A DNA stretch of 64,000 nucleotides from Plasmodium relictum. Lineage: Eukaryota > Apicomplexa > Aconoidasida > Haemosporida > Plasmodiidae. This document shows positions 1 to 11,447 of this stretch, piece after piece; the first letter of the stretch is position 1; each line of letters starts with the position of its first letter. The stretch spans positions 1,054,001 through 1,118,000 of the forward strand of contig NC_041689.1 of the NCBI RefSeq assembly GCF_900005765.1, read 5' to 3'. Below the pieces are notes generated by a model that saw only the letters and a program-made list of their open reading frames with translations, ran no database searches and was not told the DNA's origin. The position numbers and the translations under genes were made by a program.

Positions 1-1133
1 CTTTTTTAAGCAATCATTTTTTAAATTAAAATTTATAGAAAATATTTTTATATTAGATATTTATTGTTCTTTTATAAAAAGTTTAATAATTAATATTTAA
101 GGTATTCTTTTAAAAAGTATTTTAATAATAGAAAAAAAAATATTATTCTCATTATATTATTTCTTTATTAAAAGCGAGAGTTCTGGTAACCCATAATATG
201 TAATCAATTTTAAGTATAACCATTTTAAGAACAAAAATGATATTTTTAATTGTATAATATATAAATTATAGTTAATGCAAAAAAAAATTAATTATGAAAT
301 ATCAAATTAAATAATTGGTCTATTATAAAAATTAAAAAAAAAAAAATAATAATTTTTTAATATTCTTTAAAAACTAATACAACTATTTAACTTTCCAAAA
401 TAAATAATTAGAATGTATAAAACTCCCAAGCATATTTCCATTTTTTTTTTTGTAGAAAGATATCTCATAAATTTCCAATAACATATTGCCCTAAGAACAG
501 AGTCATAATTTACCATACCTATTTTTAACCTATCATTACAATATTTCCTTTTCCTTTTTTTCTTTTTCTTTTAATATAAATTTATAATTATATATACAAA
601 TATATACTTTTATAAGTAAAAATCTATGTGTTATATATGTGAAAATTTAATAAGTTACTTTCATTATTGTAAAAAAATTATATTTCTTCAATTATAAACA
701 ATTCTTTCTAGAACATTATTATGAACTCATTATTATATTGAACATTTTGTTTAATAATTTATATTTATGTGAAATATCTTTTAGTTATAAAAATAAAAAT
801 AATAATATATATGCATTTTCTAGGATTGTCTAGTTTATTTAATTTTGGAAACCTAAATAAAGAATAGGTATAAGAAAGAATTATGAAAAACAAATTATTA
901 TTTTAAAATACAAAAACAAATTCAAGAAATATTAACTTGGAGTTTAAATAATAAATATATATGAAAAATAATTTGTTATAAAAAATAAAGTTATAATATG
1001 TTTTAGAAAAAAAAAGAAAAAGGTATTACTATTATTAAAAAAAATAAAATTAACAAAAAATGGTACATTAAACAATTATCTTGAAAATAATTTTTTTTTT
1101 TTTTTCAATTTAGAATAAATAAAGTGGGACTAT
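1..1133. other. Intergenic, downstream of RNase P p30
   Basis: Very AT-rich DNA downstream of the minus-strand p30 gene. No gene is established. Two short islands with clearly higher GC stand out, near 171-205 and 470-516. On the minus strand the second opens a 49-codon frame starting at 516 with a hydrophobic tail; it may be a small exon or a non-coding RNA, but no convincing splice sites link the islands. Confidence 0.5.
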
Positions 1134-2114
1134 TCACTTAGTCTCAACTGATTTAAAGAAGACTGCAGTATTTAATGATTTCCTTACAGAAGCCCTTTGA
1201 ATGCAGAAAATAGGCACGTTTGTGATACATCCAATAATATCTTTATATGATAATGTATTGAAATTAAAAAATATTCTCAAAAAATGCAATGGTTCTATTA
1301 TTTCACTTTCTTTTAAGCTTCCTGAACTAAATATAAGTCTATTTAGAGGAACAATAGAAAACAAATTATTTATATTTAAAGCGGAAATAACATACTGGTA
1401 ATCTTCACTTATTGTGTTCAAGGAAGAAATTTCAAAAAAAATACCCTTATCCAATGCAGATTGTATATCAGATTTTCTTAACGAAATAAAACTTTTCTTT
1501 AAATCATAAAAAATTATATCGCAATCAAATTTAGATGCTGCCAAATTAATTTCTTCTGCTGATGTAACTTCTATTGCTATTAAATCAAAGTTATTTTCTC
1601 TAATAAATTTATAATAGTTTTCTATTTTTAAAGCATCTTGATATTTTATATTTAATCTTTTTAATATATATGTACTATTGTTATTTGATAAAAAAAATTG
1701 TGTACTTGGTAAAAAATTATATAACTTTTTTAATTCTTCTTCTGTAATTTCATTTTTTTTATTTAATATAAAATCATCACATATATCTTTTATACATAAT
1801 GTATTACTTCTATTTATTAAAATGAAATTTTCTTCTATATTATTATTTATATTTAATAAGTAGTCATTCATTACATCTACATCATTAATATTATCAATAA
1901 AATAATTGCCTGATTCATTGTTGTATGATTTATGTAATATATCATTATATTTAAAACAGTTTACAATTTTCCATTTTTCATCAAAATTAAAATTAGAATT
2001 TATATCATAATTTATACTAATAGCAACTATATTATATCCTATATTAAGAGCTTTAAATATTAAAGCTTTTGCATTCTTCTTTGAAGAAAATTTTAAGTTT
2101 AAATCTACATACAT
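1134..2114 (-). CDS. RPP30: RNase P / RNase MRP subunit p30 (Rpp30/Rpp1)
   Basis: A 326-residue single-exon protein. It begins with MYVDLNLKFS, the usual start of the p30 family, whose TIM-barrel fold begins with the strand that carries a conserved Asp. The segment at about residues 175-240 (FDLIAIEVTS, CDIIFYDL, then ALDKGIFFEISS) is the typical p30 core. The known role is as a protein subunit of the nuclear ribonucleoproteins that cut the 5' leader from pre-tRNA (RNase P) and process pre-rRNA (MRP). An Asn-rich insert at residues 35-110 is the kind of low-complexity expansion common in Plasmodium. The C-terminus is close to the normal family length. The P. falciparum counterpart is, from memory, PF3D7_0621500. 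The family call rests on reading motifs by eye. Confidence 0.8.
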   Translation of the reverse strand: MYVDLNLKFSSKKNAKALIFKALNIGYNIVAISINYDINSNFNFDEKWKIVNCFKYNDILHKSYNNESGNYFIDNINDVDVMNDYLLNINNNIEENFILINRSNTLCIKDICDDFILNKKNEITEEELKKLYNFLPSTQFFLSNNNSTYILKRLNIKYQDALKIENYYKFIRENNFDLIAIEVTSAEEINLAASKFDCDIIFYDLKKSFISLRKSDIQSALDKGIFFEISSLNTISEDYQYVISALNINNLFSIVPLNRLIFSSGSLKESEIIEPLHFLRIFFNFNTLSYKDIIGCITNVPIFCIQRASVRKSLNTAVFFKSVETK

Positions 2115-3156
2115 TATTATTCAATTATATTTGTATTAATTATTTTTCATTCTTGAAAAAAAAAAAAAATTCTATCATTATTTTTATATTTTACATTTCT
2201 TATATAATTTTCCTTTGTATTATCATCTTTTTTTAATATATAAAGAGAATTAAAAAAAGGGTCATTTTAAGTTCAAATGATTTTTTAATGAAAATTTTAA
2301 ATTATTTTATATAATTTGTATTTTATGTTTTTTCTCTCTATAATTAATTATATGAAAGGTTTATAAATTTTATTTTAATAACTTATCTATTAAAAATTAA
2401 TATATATACAAAATATTTATGAAACAATTAACATTTCTTTTGAATTATATTATTTGAAAAACATTGTTAAAGGAATATTTTATTAAAAAAAAAAAAAAAC
2501 TAAACTAAACAATATTAACTATAGAAACCAAATTAATACATATAAAAAAAAAAAATAAAATAAAAATAAAATAAAGATCATTTTCTAAAATAAATTTAAT
2601 TTATAAATAATGTATTAAACTATATGATAAAACATGGTACATATATAAATAAAAAGAAATTATAATAATAATAAAAGAAAAACAAGTATTAATACTAACT
2701 AAAAACAAAAAAAAAAATCATACAAAAAAGTAAAAGAAGTGTTAATATTAAAAAGGTTCCATTTTCCTTATTATGGATAAAATAAGCGAGAATGCTACAT
2801 ATTAAAATATATGTATCATAAAGGATCATGTAATTAATATGGTTAATAAGTATGGATATATACATATATATAGAATTATTTCAAAATATATATAAAAACC
2901 TAAATTAAAACATATGTTATAAATAATAAATTATTTATTTTCATTTAAAGTATAATAATTAAAAACAAATTTCAGTATCTTTTTTTTTTTTTTTTAAAAA
3001 AAATAAATATAATTTTAGCATAATTTTGAAAAAAAAAAAAAAAAAAAGAGTAAAAAAGACAAAAACCAATTTGATTTGATAAATTAAGTACACAAAAAAA
3101 AAAAAAAAAATAGGAAAATAAAATATAATTTATAAAAATATTTTTTTAATAAAAAT
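2115..3156. other. Intergenic between p30 and the alveolin
   Basis: About 1 kb of AT-rich sequence with homopolymer A/T tracts between two minus-strand genes. It must hold the p30 promoter and the alveolin 3' UTR. A slightly GC-richer patch lies at about 2755-2840. No open frame or RNA gene is supported. Confidence 0.6.
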
Positions 3157-4752
3157 TTAATTAATGACATCACATAATTCTTCATTTTCATTAATATTAT
3201 TCAATGAAGAATTGGGATTATAATTCATACTATTTTTAGAACTGTAATTATCTTGTATAGAATCTTCATTTTTTTTATAATCATCTGGTATAGATATATA
3301 AGATTTAGTTTTTTTATTAGTTCCAATACTTATTTTATTAAACAAAGGGCTCTGTGGTTGTATATTCCCATGTAGCACATCATTCATCATTGGAGCAATA
3401 AATCCGGTAATGTTAGGATCTACCCACCCCTCAGGAACTGAACCAAATACATTTTGAAGGCATGAAACATCATTTTGTTCAAGTTTTTCTGGAGGTACAA
3501 GATTAAGAAATTGAGGTTTAGGAAGATTTGGTACTGGAATGAATTGATGCACTTCAATAGCATGTAATTTAAATGATATAGAATCTAATTTTCCTCCATC
3601 AATTGGTGGTTTATCAATTTTTCCTAAATATTCAATAGTAGGATTAACAGGACTTTTTTCTAAATGATCACTAGAAATAGTAGATTTTGCATCTATTGGA
3701 TGGCCCATTTGTTTTTTAACTGAATCTAAATCTTTTTTGAAAAATGCTGCAAAATCTTTAGGCATTGATTTAGGATATCCTGTTTGTGGATCAATGTCTT
3801 CACCTTCAAGTTTTTGTTTTTCATTACATTGCTTAAAAGAACAGAAAGACCACTTTTTTTTTTTATCTGTTTGCATCTTTTTTGGAGGAGTTAATCTTGC
3901 TATTTCTAATAAAGATTTTTTTACTGATTCATCTACATGCATATTGGACATATTATAAATATTGGTATTCTTTAAAAGTAACTCTGGAGAAATATCTGCT
4001 ACTCTTTGATTGGGATTGACAATTTGGGCTGAATTTTCAAAATGAACTTCAGGATAGGGAACAATTAAAGGTGGTGGACAGTCTAATTCGACGTCTATTT
4101 TTGGTACATATTTGCATACAGGTACATCTTGATATTGTTCTTTCCATTGATATTTTACTACATCAACTTGTTTTTCTACTTCTGTAATTTTAGGTATAAT
4201 CTTTTCTTTTATATCAACTACTATCTCTTTTTCAACATATTTATCTATATATTTAATTTGAGGTACTTCTACTTCTATTATTTGTTGTTCTCCTTCATAT
4301 TTTGGTACTGGTCTTGGTACTTCTCTGATATCCCATGTAGGAGAAAAAATTGGAGTATATCCAATTGGTACATCTACTTCTACAGGTGTTTCAATTACTT
4401 TTTGCTGGGGAATATTTACTGTTCTTTCTTTGTATAATAGTTCAACAGTAGGTACATCATGTTTTGTTTCTTGACAATAAAATTTTGGCTGTACTACATC
4501 TTGAACTTCATATTTCGGTAGCTCGATTATTTTATCACGAAGATACTTATCTTGATAAACAGGAATATTAAATACAGGTTGATCCCCTTGAACATTTATT
4601 ATTGGTATTTCATTATTTTCACTTATATAATTTTCTTCGTTGTAATATTCATGTTCATATTCTTTCTCATTTAAAAGATTACTATTAGCAGTTGCATAAT
4701 TTTCTCCCTTGCAGCAGTCGCTGAAAAGTAATTTACATTGTCTGTTTTCCAT
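3157..4752 (-). CDS. IMC1j: Alveolin, inner membrane complex protein (IMC1j/ALV7, Pf77-like)
   Basis: A 531-residue single-exon protein. Residues about 50-235 consist of Val/Pro/Lys/Glu-rich repeats of the alveolin type (for example YVEKEIVVDIKEKIIP and IEVEVPQIKYIDKY). Alveolins form the intermediate-filament-like subpellicular network beneath the inner membrane complex and give zoites and gametocytes shape and stiffness. A Cys pair (DCCKG) at residues 13-14 and a Cys-containing WSFCSFKQC stretch near residue 325 are possible palmitoylation sites. No signal peptide or membrane segment is seen. The C-terminal half is Asn/Ser/Pro-rich. The paralogue is set by position: in P. falciparum PF3D7_0621400 (Pf77, a gametocyte transmission-blocking candidate) sits beside p30. 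The alveolin family is firm; the IMC1j/Pf77 assignment rests on synteny. Confidence 0.8.
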   Translation of the reverse strand: MENRQCKLLFSDCCKGENYATANSNLLNEKEYEHEYYNEENYISENNEIPIINVQGDQPVFNIPVYQDKYLRDKIIELPKYEVQDVVQPKFYCQETKHDVPTVELLYKERTVNIPQQKVIETPVEVDVPIGYTPIFSPTWDIREVPRPVPKYEGEQQIIEVEVPQIKYIDKYVEKEIVVDIKEKIIPKITEVEKQVDVVKYQWKEQYQDVPVCKYVPKIDVELDCPPPLIVPYPEVHFENSAQIVNPNQRVADISPELLLKNTNIYNMSNMHVDESVKKSLLEIARLTPPKKMQTDKKKKWSFCSFKQCNEKQKLEGEDIDPQTGYPKSMPKDFAAFFKKDLDSVKKQMGHPIDAKSTISSDHLEKSPVNPTIEYLGKIDKPPIDGGKLDSISFKLHAIEVHQFIPVPNLPKPQFLNLVPPEKLEQNDVSCLQNVFGSVPEGWVDPNITGFIAPMMNDVLHGNIQPQSPLFNKISIGTNKKTKSYISIPDDYKKNEDSIQDNYSSKNSMNYNPNSSLNNINENEELCDVIN

Positions 4753-7478
4753 TATGTAATTTTGCTATAGTTCTTTTTTTTAATATCTATTTTATATTAT
4801 AAATTTCTTTTATTTTATTTATGATTACATAAAATATATCTGAAATTACTCTAATGATTTAATATATTTTAAAATAAATTATATGTATAACAGTTTTTTA
4901 AAAAAAAAAAAAATAAAATAAAATAATTCATAAAATTTAATTATTTATCTTCACAAAAATATTATATAGAAATACATGTTTTTTATTAAGGAGAATTAAA
5001 AGTATTCATATATGTATGTACTTTTATTCTCTTAGAAAATTAAATAATTATTTATTTATTTATTTTATTTTTTTTTTTTTTTTTTTTTTTGTTGTTATTC
5101 AATTTATAAGATTTTTTCTACCTACTTATAAATTTTTTTCTTCTAATTTAATCCTTTTACATATCCAAAAAAGGATATTTGACAAAATTACAAATTATAA
5201 ATTACAATAATTGTCTTATTGAAATTACATAATTTTATGCTAAAATATACAAATATTTATTATTATTGCTTTATTCATAAAAAAAAATAATATTAGTCTT
5301 TCTTCAAAAAATTAAAGAGAAAAATCAAAATAAGAAAAAAAAAATATATAGACAGAAAGGAAGAAAAATAAAGGCATATATATATATAGAAGCATTAAGG
5401 GAATTAATTTAAAATGTTATAATACATAAACACAAGTGAAAAAAATTACACAATGTATTATATTTATTTTATTATTTTTTTTTTTTATGTAAACTCCATT
5501 TTAAAGGTGTCATGTGTGCATTAAACTAAAGTTTTGATGTACAGAAAAAAAAAAAAAAGAAGAATTAATAAAAATGAAAAAAATTTTGAAATAAATCACA
5601 TTTACAATGTGTATTTACAATTAAAACATTTTCTTTATTATAAAAATAACATATATTGAGTTCCAAAAACTTTTATTTTTATATATATAGAAAAAAATAT
5701 TATCAAAGAATAAAAGTTTATAATCTTTACTCCTTTCTATTAATTCTACATAAACTTAATATAATTTTACTTTTGAAAATATGTCGTGTTCATATAATAT
5801 ATATATAAAATTAATAAATTTTTTAATATTTTAAACCCTTTCTTTTATGTAATAATATATATAAATGATATAAAATATGACTATTTTTAATAAGGATATG
5901 ATTCATTAATTACATACTTTTTATTTACATATAAAATGATATACTTTAAATAAATTCTTAAAACAACTCATTGATATACAAACATATATCAAAAAAGAAG
6001 TTTACTTGAGAATTATTTAGATCGGTTGTGCGCTTTTATGCACAGTATATACATAAAGCAGACAATTTTGTAGAATAATATTCTTAGGTGTGTGTATATA
6101 TTTCAATGTTTGGTTGCATATAATTATAAATTAGTAAATTATAAGAATTAAGAAAAAAAAAATAGGAAAATATTTAAGACTTATTATTTCTATTCATTTT
6201 AGAGCCTTCAGAAAAAATTTTTTCTTTTGGCATTTAATATAATATGAGAAGGTTTAATAGAGTGATACCATGAAATAATCGTAACTTCTTTTTTTTATGT
6301 AATTCTAAGCTTTAAAAATATTAAGAAATTATTATCTTAAATTTTTTTTTTTTTCAAAAAATATGAGAATAAAAAAAAATTATTATTCTATAGATATTAT
6401 TGTAAGAGTTATTATGAAATGAAATATATAGAAAACTACATATAAAAAAAAAAAAAAATTTAAATTAAAAATATAAATATAATAAAGTCTTATTTTTATT
6501 TTGTTACATTTATTGTAGAAATGTTGTCATATACTTCATATAATATTTAGTTTTATTTTAAAAGAAAAAAAAAAAGGAATTACTAAAAATGGATACTCTA
6601 TTTTCAAATTTAAAGACAAACATATTAATAAGATAAACATTTATTACTATTATAAGGAAATAATCATGATTAATTCATATATTTTTTCATTCTCCATTTA
6701 AAAAAAAAAAGTCACAATAAGATTGTGATTATAAAAAAGTATATAAAAAAAAATTTTTTTTTCTTTTTTTTTGGTAATATATAGAATATATAATTCTTGA
6801 TAATGATTAATTTTTATTTGAAAAAAGGAAAGATTAATAATTTTAATTCCACTTATCTATTTTTTTTAAATGTTGAAGCTTTAATATGTCCTTTGTCAAG
6901 CGTGTAATTTTATATATATATATATATAAAATTTGAAAAATATTAAATTATATATTATAAAATTCCAACATAAGAAAAAAAGAAAAAAAAATAAATTACA
7001 TAATTTTAATATATAATACTTTGTATTTTTTCTCATATTTTATCCTTTATAAATTTATTGTTTTACTCTTAAGGGTGTTCACAATTTATTTTATTAATAA
7101 AAAATTTATGCTGATAATAAAAAAAAAATAAAAACAAAAAAAAAAAATGAAAAATTAATAAAAAAATAGATATATTAAAAAAAAAAAAAATGCAATATAT
7201 AAAATCAAAAAAAAAGAATTATATAAAAAAATAATAATGTATAAATATTTAAAAACAATTATTTTTTATTATGACAGTTAATATTATAATTTCTATACTG
7301 TTATGTAAAATTTTTTATGAAATACCAATTAAAAGCATTTAATATTAAAAATTTACAGAATTAATATATTTTGTTCAGAGAAAAGTAACATATAATAATT
7401 TATTTTTTACAAATTTTATTTATTTTTGTTGTCATCTTCTTATTTTATTCTTTAATTTCTTTTTATGGGATCTTAAAA
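4753..7478. other. Divergent intergenic promoter region
   Basis: A 2.7 kb region between the minus-strand alveolin and the plus-strand SYS1 gene, so it must carry both promoters. It is dominated by poly(dA:dT). Short 60-aa-class frames inside it are low-complexity and not credible. One GC-richer island at about 6018-6048 contains a small inverted repeat (GTGC ... GCAC) and could be part of a structured RNA. GTGCA/TGCAC hexamer cores occur at 5516-5520 and 6039-6043. Confidence 0.55.
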
Positions 7479-8274
7479 ATGAAAATATTAACTTATTTTA
7501 GACAAGACAGCGGAAGATTTATTTTAAATAATCAAAAAAATAATGTTCAATTTATTATATGGCAAATATTATGCTTGCAATCATTATATTATACCATTTC
7601 TAGTGCAATAGTTTTTATTTTTTTTACTTTTATTAATTTTTCTAGAAATATATCTTATATTTTTAGCACAAAATCTTATTTTAATGGAGATGATGCTTTA
7701 TTTTACATGTTTTTTATAAATATATTAAATTCCGTTATAATGTAAAAAATAAAAAAAGAACAAATTTTTGCTTTCTAATGAATTTTTAAATGTCTAAAAA
7801 TTATAAAAATATTTAAAAGTTATAATTAAAACAAAAAATACTTATAAATTTCCTTTTTTTTAAATTTAGGTCATATCCTATAAAACTCATTGTAAAAAGA
7901 GCAAAAAAATGCTTAGACTATGTTTTAACATATAATATAATACACTTTATTTTATCTGTTTTAGTGTCAGGGTTTCCTTTATCATGTAAAGAAAAAAAAT
8001 ATATATAATTCATATTTTTTATTATAAAACATTTATTTTTTTTTAACATACTTCAATGATAAAATAAATTTATATTTATAAATAATTAGTTTTTTTGTTT
8101 TTTTTTAACTTTTTAAATATGTTCTACTTTTTTATTTGATCAAAAAATTCTCATTTTTTAGGTATGTGGTATATTAATTTTTTCTTTAATATTACTTTAA
8201 CTGTGCTTATTAGTGAATATATATGTTACAAGGAGGAAATGAAAGAAATTAAAATAAATAATATTAAAATATAA
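7479..8274 (+). CDS. SYS1: SYS1 Golgi membrane protein homologue (3 exons)
   Basis: I assembled exons 7479-7741, 7870-7985 and 8162-8274, joined by GT-AG introns (donors GTAAAA and GTAAAG, acceptors TTTAG and TTTAG), giving 163 residues, near the 156 of human SYS1. The signature regions line up in order: IWQILCLQSLYY near residue 28, VKRAKKCLDYVLTYNIIHFI in exon 2, SGFPLS across the second junction, and ISEYICYKEEMKEI at the C-terminus, where human has a GEYLCMR-type ending. Four hydrophobic segments are present. SYS1 is a four-span Golgi protein that recruits the ARL3/ARFRP1 GTPase for trans-Golgi traffic. Only the first exon forms a noticeable open frame, so the gene is easily missed or truncated in automatic annotation. 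Confidence 0.85.
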
Positions 8275-9506
8275 TAATTATTGGGATTGTTATTTTTATA
8301 ATATTATGTTAAATAAATACTAAAATAACGTAATACTTGATTATTATTACATAATTATAGATATATATAAAGAACTCATTTTTCTATTGCTATAATATTA
8401 TATGAATATTAAAATAATATATAATTAAACATGGAGAAAAATTAAAATATATAAATATATCTATATGATAAAGAAATAAAATCTCAAAAAATTCATTGAG
8501 GAAATAAAATAATGAAAATATGGAATTTAAAGGACTGAATATGAAATTAAATACAAAAATATAAAGATGTATCGTATATTGTAGAAACTATAAAATATTT
8601 CTTTGAAAAAAATGAAAAAATATATATTTTTAGTATTAGGGTTAAGAAAATTAAAATAAATTTTTTTTTACGATTATACTATTTTTATTCATTTATTCAT
8701 TAAAAAATTTTTTTAAATATAATAAAGTATGGTATAAACAATTAAAACAACAAATTACAAGTTTTGGCATCAACATATTATTAATTTATATATATAATAA
8801 AATAACCATAGAAAATATAGTTTTGATCCCACATTAAAATAATTTCTTCTTTCCTAGTTTTATGATAAATAGGAATTATGTTATTAAAACATATACTTTT
8901 GATATAAGTATAACATATAATAAAATTTAAATGATTATTTTTATAAATTTCTTTTAATATTAGTAAATATTATATCTTGTATAATATTATTTCATTTTAA
9001 AATAATGCATATAATCAAATTAAAAAAATATAATAAAAAAACTTATACACAAGCTTTGATTTCTTTTTCTTTTTTTTTTCATACAATTTATGTAAATTGA
9101 ATAAAAAATATTCAATTATTATACAATACATAAGGAGAAATGTTATTCTGTGAATTTTTTTTTTGTTTTTTATAGCAAAAAAACTTATTTTTAAAAATTA
9201 TATTTTAATATTATTAAATTATTGCTAATTTTTTGAATTATACAAAAGTTTTTTTTTTTTTTTAAATTTCATGTAAACAAAAATTTATAAAATATTTATT
9301 AATATTTAATTATTAAAAATTCTTAATTAAAATTTTGACACACAACTTAATTAAAAAAAAAAGTAAAATAATTTACTATTATTATTATAATTTTTTATTT
9401 TTTTTTATTTTCAATTTTAAAGCAAAAAATTTTTTTTATAATTTTTATAAAAAATAAAAGCATTACATCAAACAAATATATTATAATTTTGTTAATTACT
9501 TTTTTT
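8275..9506. other. Convergent intergenic region
   Basis: About 1.2 kb between the 3' ends of SYS1 (+) and PUF3 (-). Only AT-rich sequence with homopolymer runs is seen; it must contain both 3' UTRs and polyadenylation sites. No gene is supported. Confidence 0.6.
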
Positions 9507-11447
9507 CTATTCGTTAATATGAATATTAATTAGTTCAAGATATCTATCAAAATGAGTTAGATTCGGAATTATTCCTTTTAGTTCATGGTATATATCTTTA
9601 TTATTAACCTTTTGAGTATATGACAAAATTTGTTCATAAATTTTATTGTCTTTTTCTTTCACAAAAGTTATTAGGCTGTTAGAAATTTTGATTAATTCTG
9701 TTCTTAAGATAGTTTCTATATTCAAAAGAAAAATATTACATAACTTTTCATAAAACATATTATTATCTATAACTTTGCATAAAATGTTTTTATTTCTTGT
9801 ACAACTAAAAAGTTTCAAAAATATATCATTTATATTTTTAACATTGAAGGTATCATTAATGTTCTCTTTATTTTTACATGAATAAATTATCTGTTCTATA
9901 AAATATAATAAATTTTTTAAAACTTCTTCGTTTTCAGTATAAGCTAAAAATTCATATATAATAATGATGTATCTTTTATTCTTTAAATATTCGTTTAATT
10001 TTTTCTTATCTTGAAAAATTTTCAGTAATTGCTCAATGATTGGTGTTATAATTTCACTTTTTCTTTTATTTCCATTTTTCACACTTTTCGGAGCTTTAGA
10101 ATATATCATATTTTTCCATTCAACAAAAAAATATTTATCTTCATTGTATTCATTTAAATCATAAAAAAACTCTAAAATAACATAAAATCCATAATAATCA
10201 TTAAATATATTTTCAAAATCACTTACAATTTTTTTGACGATAAAGTTATTCAAAAGTTTCGTATCGTCTGTTATTTTTAGTAATCTAGTTATTAATAAAA
10301 AGTTTACACTGTTTTTGCATAATTCTATTATATCATTTTTTAATATTTTTATTAAATTTTTTTTATGTTTATTTGTGCTATATCCTAATAAAAAAATTAA
10401 TGCTTTATTACCAATATTTGTTGATATTAAATATTCGCATCCCTCATGTATTATTTCCATTAAATTAGTTAATTCTTCATCGCTTAAAATCTCACATGCA
10501 ACTAAAATAATATTATGAGAAACAATGTTATATAACAATTCTTTTTCCACAATATTTTCAATAATTTCGATTAAATATTTTTTTATTGAATTTTTATTTT
10601 CTTCGCTAAAATTAGTAAGCATCTCTTTCGAAGATTTTTTTAAAAATTCAGAAGAAATGTTTTTTAATTCATTAATGTTGGGGACTATCAAATAATTAAT
10701 CATTCTTATTCTTTTAGACGCTTTTAACTTTTTAAAAACTGTATGCCATAATCTTGAGGCAAATTTTGTTAAAAAAGTTTTAGTATTTTTTATTAAACAT
10801 GAATAAATATCATTTTTTATCTTTTCATTCCCATGTTTATAAAAACACTGAAATATTAAGGAAACAAAATTAAATGTACAGATATCATTAAAATGTTCAT
10901 AAAAACTTTCCCATAATTTATTTTGAATTTCATTTTCTCCATTTATAATTAAAGCAGAGATAATATGATAACCTAAGTTAGTACGAGAAAATTTTATTAA
11001 TTCAACTTTTCTTAATTCATTATAAATAATACCCACTTGTTTCTTTTTTTCTGTTTTATTTTTAGTCTTTAATAAATCGTTCAAATATATTCTCAGTTTT
11101 TTATAATAATCATAATTTTCTTTTACTGTTTTTTTTTTAAGTTCCTTTATCATTTTTTTTTTTTTTGATTTAGATAAGTTTTCATCGTTCATAATTTTCC
11201 TACATTTTTCATTTAAATAATCATCTTTTATTTTTGAGTTGTTTTTACTTTTTGATTCCTTGGAAATATCTCCATTAAATTTATTTTTCATAATTTTTTT
11301 ATAATTTTTTTTATGATCTGGAATGCTATTATCCCTTTTATTCTTCTCTTTTTTTATTTTCTCTTTTTTTTTAATATTTATTACATCATTTTTATCAAAA
11401 ATTTTCTCCATTTTTTTATTTTTCCGTTTTGCAAAGTGTTTCTTCAT
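9507..11447 (-). CDS. PUF3: Nucleolar Pumilio-family protein PUF3 (PUM3/Puf6 type, CPL domain)
   Basis: A 646-residue single-exon protein. Residues 1-110 are extremely Lys-rich, like a nucleolar localisation tail. Residues about 110-500 form helical repeats of the divergent PUM3/Puf6 class: LIKFSRTNLGYHIISALI, DICTFNFVSLIFQCFYKHG, KFASRLWHTVFKKL, LYNIVSHNIILVACEI and YLISTNIGNKALIFLLGYS. The segment around residues 455-475 with KNMIYSKAPKSVKNG, followed by helices, matches the CPL region that marks this subfamily. Unlike classical Pumilio regulators these proteins bind RNA and DNA non-specifically and act in pre-rRNA processing and 60S assembly. From memory the P. falciparum counterpart is PF3D7_0621300 (PfPUF3), reported as nucleolar. 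The gene is divergent from PDX1. Confidence 0.85.
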   Translation of the reverse strand: MKKHFAKRKNKKMEKIFDKNDVINIKKKEKIKKEKNKRDNSIPDHKKNYKKIMKNKFNGDISKESKSKNNSKIKDDYLNEKCRKIMNDENLSKSKKKKMIKELKKKTVKENYDYYKKLRIYLNDLLKTKNKTEKKKQVGIIYNELRKVELIKFSRTNLGYHIISALIINGENEIQNKLWESFYEHFNDICTFNFVSLIFQCFYKHGNEKIKNDIYSCLIKNTKTFLTKFASRLWHTVFKKLKASKRIRMINYLIVPNINELKNISSEFLKKSSKEMLTNFSEENKNSIKKYLIEIIENIVEKELLYNIVSHNIILVACEILSDEELTNLMEIIHEGCEYLISTNIGNKALIFLLGYSTNKHKKNLIKILKNDIIELCKNSVNFLLITRLLKITDDTKLLNNFIVKKIVSDFENIFNDYYGFYVILEFFYDLNEYNEDKYFFVEWKNMIYSKAPKSVKNGNKRKSEIITPIIEQLLKIFQDKKKLNEYLKNKRYIIIIYEFLAYTENEEVLKNLLYFIEQIIYSCKNKENINDTFNVKNINDIFLKLFSCTRNKNILCKVIDNNMFYEKLCNIFLLNIETILRTELIKISNSLITFVKEKDNKIYEQILSYTQKVNNKDIYHELKGIIPNLTHFDRYLELINIHINE

